This document shows positions 61,284 through 64,000 of a stretch of 64,000 nucleotides of DNA, one piece after another (within the stretch, counting starts at the first letter, position 1; the number at the start of each line of letters is the position of its first letter). Source of the DNA: Prado023 sp963706885 (GTDB taxonomy: Bacteria; Actinomycetota; Actinomycetes; S36-B12; CAIYMF01); contig CAVPNX010000029.1 of the NCBI GenBank assembly GCA_963706885.1, positions 44,860-108,859 on the forward strand, read 5' to 3'. Made by a program: the position numbers and the translations under genes. Under the pieces are notes generated by a model. The model worked only from the letters and a program-made list of their open reading frames with translations. It was not told the DNA's origin and did no database searches.

Positions 61284-64000
61284 ATGACCGACCTCCGCCG
61301 GCACGTCCCCCCCGTTGCCCTGCGATGGGACGATGAGGCGCCCGGGGAGCTCTGGCGGGTCGTGGACGGGACGCTCGTGTTCGCCGACGTGTCGGGTTTC
61401 ACGGCGTTGACCGAGAAGCTCTCGCGGCGCGGGCGGATCGGCGCCGAGGAGATCGTCGAGACGCTGAACCGGGTGTTCGGCCCGATGCTGCGGATCGCCG
61501 GCACGCGTGGCGGTGAGCTGCTGAAGTTCGGCGGCGACGCGCTGCTGTTCCTGTTCACCGGCCCGGACCACACCGAGCAGGCGTGCGACGCGGCGGTGGA
61601 GATGCGCACGGCGCTGCGGCAGGCCGCGGCCGTGCCGACGTCGGTCGGGCCGGCTCTCGCTGAAGATGTCGGTCGGGCTGCACTCCGGGGACATCCACCT
61701 GTTCCTCGTGGGCGCCCCGACGCGCGAGCTGCTCATCCTCGGGCCGGGCGCGACGTCCACCGCCCTGGCGGAGAAGGCCGCCGAGGCGGGCGAGATCGTC
61801 GTCAGCGCCGAGACGGCGGCGCGGCTCGCGCCGGACGCCGTCCGCCCGCGTGAGGACGGCGAGCTGATGCTGCGCCGCCGCAAGGCGCACTCCGCGCCCG
61901 GGGACGAGTTCGTGATCCCCGACGTCGACCGGGAGCGGATCCGCGGGCTGTTCCCGATCGAGCTGGGGGAGTACCTCGACCCGGGCATCCCCGACCCGGA
62001 GCACCGGATCGCCAGCATCGCGTTCATCAAGTTCTCCGGCACCGACGCCCTGCTCGCCGGGCCCGGCCCGGATGTCCTGGCCGAGGCGCTGCACAAGACG
62101 GTGAGCCTCGTCGAGGAGGCGCTGGCGCCGGAGTCGATCAGCCTGCTGGCCACCGACCTCGACAGCGACGGCGGCAAGTTCTTCCTCGGCTCCGGCATCC
62201 CGACCTCGTTCGAGGACAACGAGGGCCGGATGCTGCGCGCGCTGCGCCGGATCGCGGACTCGGACTCGCCGCTGCCGCTGCAGCTGGGCGTCAACCGGGG
62301 GCACGTGTTCGCCGCCGAGGTCGGGATCCCCGAGCGCGGCGCGTACACCGGCATGGGCGACACCACCAACACCGCGGCCCGGATCATGTCCAAGGCGACG
62401 GCGGGGAAGCTGTACGCCCATCCGGCGGTCCTCGAGCACTCGCGCACGCGGTTCGCCGTCACGCCCGCCGGACCGTTCGCGATGAAGGGCAAGGCCGTGC
62501 CGCTGCTGGTCTTCGAGATCGGCGAGGAGCTCGGGACCGCCGAGGAGACGACGGCGGAGGCGCGGCTGCCGTTCCTGGGGCGCGACGAGGAGATCGCGAC
62601 CGTGCGGGAGGCGCTGGACACGGCCCTCGCCGGGGCCGGTGGCGTGATCACGATCACCGGCGCCACCGGCATGGGCAAGTCCCGTCTGGCCTTCGAGGCG
62701 GTCGAGGCGACGACCGGGCGCGCGGGTCGTGGTCGTGCGGGCCGAGCCGTACGGCGCCGCGAGCGCGTACCGCGTGTTCCGCGACCCGGTGCGTCGGCTG
62801 CTCGGGCTCGAGCGCGACACCCCGGAGGCGATGGGGCAGGCGCTGCTGGCCACCCTCGCTGAGGTCGCCCCGGCCCTGCTGCCGATGGCCCCGCTGATCG
62901 CGGACGTGGTCCAGGTGGACGTGCCCAGCACCCCCGAGGTCGACGCCCTCGACCCGCAGTACCGCCCCGATCGGTTGGCCGATGCGCTCGTGCGGTTGGT
63001 GGATGTGGCGATGCCCGGGCCGCTCGTGCTTGTCGCTGAGGAAGCGCATTGGGCGGACGGCGCGTCCGCGCGCCTGCTGGACCGGATCGGTGCCGCGAGC
63101 GCCGGGCGGCCCTGGGCCGTGATCGCGGTGCGGCGCGGCGAGGAGGGTGGGTTCGCCCCGTCCGGCGGCACCCATGTCACGCTCGAGCCGCTGCCGAACG
63201 AGGTCATGGAGCGGCTGGTCATCGCCGCGACCGAGGCCACGCCGCTGCGCCCGCACGAGATCGCCGCCGTGGTCGACCGCGCGCAGGGCAACCCCCTGTT
63301 CGTCGAGGAGGTCACCCGCGTCGCCCTGGACACCGGGTCGCTGGACACGCTGCCCGAGTCCGTCCAGGGGGCGATGAGCGCCCAGATCGACCTGCTGCAC
63401 CCCGACGCCCGCCGGGTCCTTCGCTACTGCGCGGTCCTCGGCCGCAGCTTCCGGGTCGAGGTGCTCCGGCGGACCCTGGCCACCGGACGGGCTGGTGGCC
63501 GATGCGGCGGTCCTCAGCAGCCTCAGCTCGTTCCTCCAGCCCGACGGACCGGACCGGTGGCGCTTCCGCAACAGCCTGATCCGCGACGCGGCCTACGAGG
63601 GGCTGGCGTACAAGATCCGCAGCCGCCTGCACCGCGCCGCCGGCGAGACCCTGGAGGCGATGAGCACCGACCTCGATGCGGACTCCCCAACGCTCGCCCT
63701 GCACTTCTGGCGCGCAGGCGACGCCGAGCGCACGTGGAAGTACGCCCAGCAGGCGGGCGAGCTGGCGCGCAGAGGCATACGCCAACGTGGACGCGGCTGC
63801 CAGTATGAGCGCGCGCTCGAGGTCAGCCGGCGGGTACCCTGGGGTGACTGACGGCCGCACGTGCCGAGGTGTGGGCAACGCTGCGGGGAAGTCCGCGGCT
63901 CTGGCGGGCGTCCTGGACGGTCGCTGGACGCCTACCGACGGGCTGCGGCCCTGACCGCGAACCCAGTGTCCAAGGCGGACCTGCTCGCCGAGCGGGCGCG
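61284..64000 (+). CDS. Class III adenylate/guanylate cyclase with AAA-type NTPase (several frameshifts; runs off the window)
   Basis: Large signalling protein like mammalian soluble adenylyl cyclase. C1 domain (61284-61660): VFADVSGFTALTEKL with the first metal Asp, and GGELLKFGGDALLFLF with the adenine-type Lys and second Asp. C2 domain (about 61990-62530) lacks the metal Asp (FIKFSGTDALL) but keeps GDTTNTAARI with the transition-state Asn and Arg, so C1 and C2 would form one active site. Then FLGRDEE and GATGMGKSRLAFEA (Walker A, 62660), VLVAEEAHWADG (Walker B), and TPR-like helices. Frames change near 61650, 62725, 63485, 63768 and further on. Sequence error or decay. Confidence 0.82.

Overview
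The window is a stretch of high-GC chromosome from an actinobacterium (class Actinomycetes; no closer placement is safe from sequence alone). Evidence: very high GC at third codon positions, many GTG starts, ATGA/GTGA overlaps inside operons, and a gene order close to that of mycobacteria (prs-rplY-pth, mfd-lipoprotein-mazG-eno-DivIC-DUF501-ppx, then greA-DUF4307, hemolysin III-Z-isoprenyl synthase, phoH2, fum, DUF4245, xseB-xseA, ispH, ychF). No rRNA, CRISPR, IS element, integrase or replication origin was seen.

Layout. 1-12654: housekeeping block (prs end, rplY, pth, a CysQ-like phosphatase, mfd, SurA-like lipoprotein, mazG, eno, DivIC, DUF501, ppx, a small antisense-strand membrane protein, a double-ACT regulator, def). 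12677-12750: a tRNA with anticodon UAA but a short variable loop. 12817-17911: MBL hydrolase, Bax-inhibitor-1 protein, serine hydrolase, DUF4287, SGNH hydrolase, msrA. 18162-26890: a carbohydrate operon (solute-binding lipoprotein, two permeases, nucleotidyltransferase-phosphohexomutase fusion, GH94 phosphorylase, truncated nagA), best read as uptake and phosphorolysis of an amino-sugar disaccharide. 27002-38254: mutL, ung, a broken catalase-like gene, MFS, ilvA, greA, DUF4307, SURF1, DUF3817, DUF1707, MFS, xth. 38304-52668: second housekeeping block ending at ychF, with an SOS-box-controlled DUF222-HNH gene.

52669-54876 is a small accessory insert behind ychF. Pieces of the ychF 3' end are repeated in it and at its far edge, and it holds a 315-bp element present twice, each copy having a folded leader and a 63-residue CxxC protein. 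54998-64000 looks like a cyclic-nucleotide signalling neighbourhood: two MFS proteins fused to cyclic-nucleotide-binding domains, a stand-alone binding domain, two metallo-phosphoesterase/hydrolase genes that could be phosphodiesterases, and a very large class III cyclase with C1-C2-NTPase order as in soluble adenylyl cyclase. A vapBC module lies within it.

A caveat applies to the whole window: at least nine genes, including ones expected to be essential or conserved (mazG, xseB, phoH), carry single-base frameshifts in GC-rich context. Indel errors in a long-read assembly are the simplest explanation, so broken genes here should not be taken as true pseudogenes without read-level checking.
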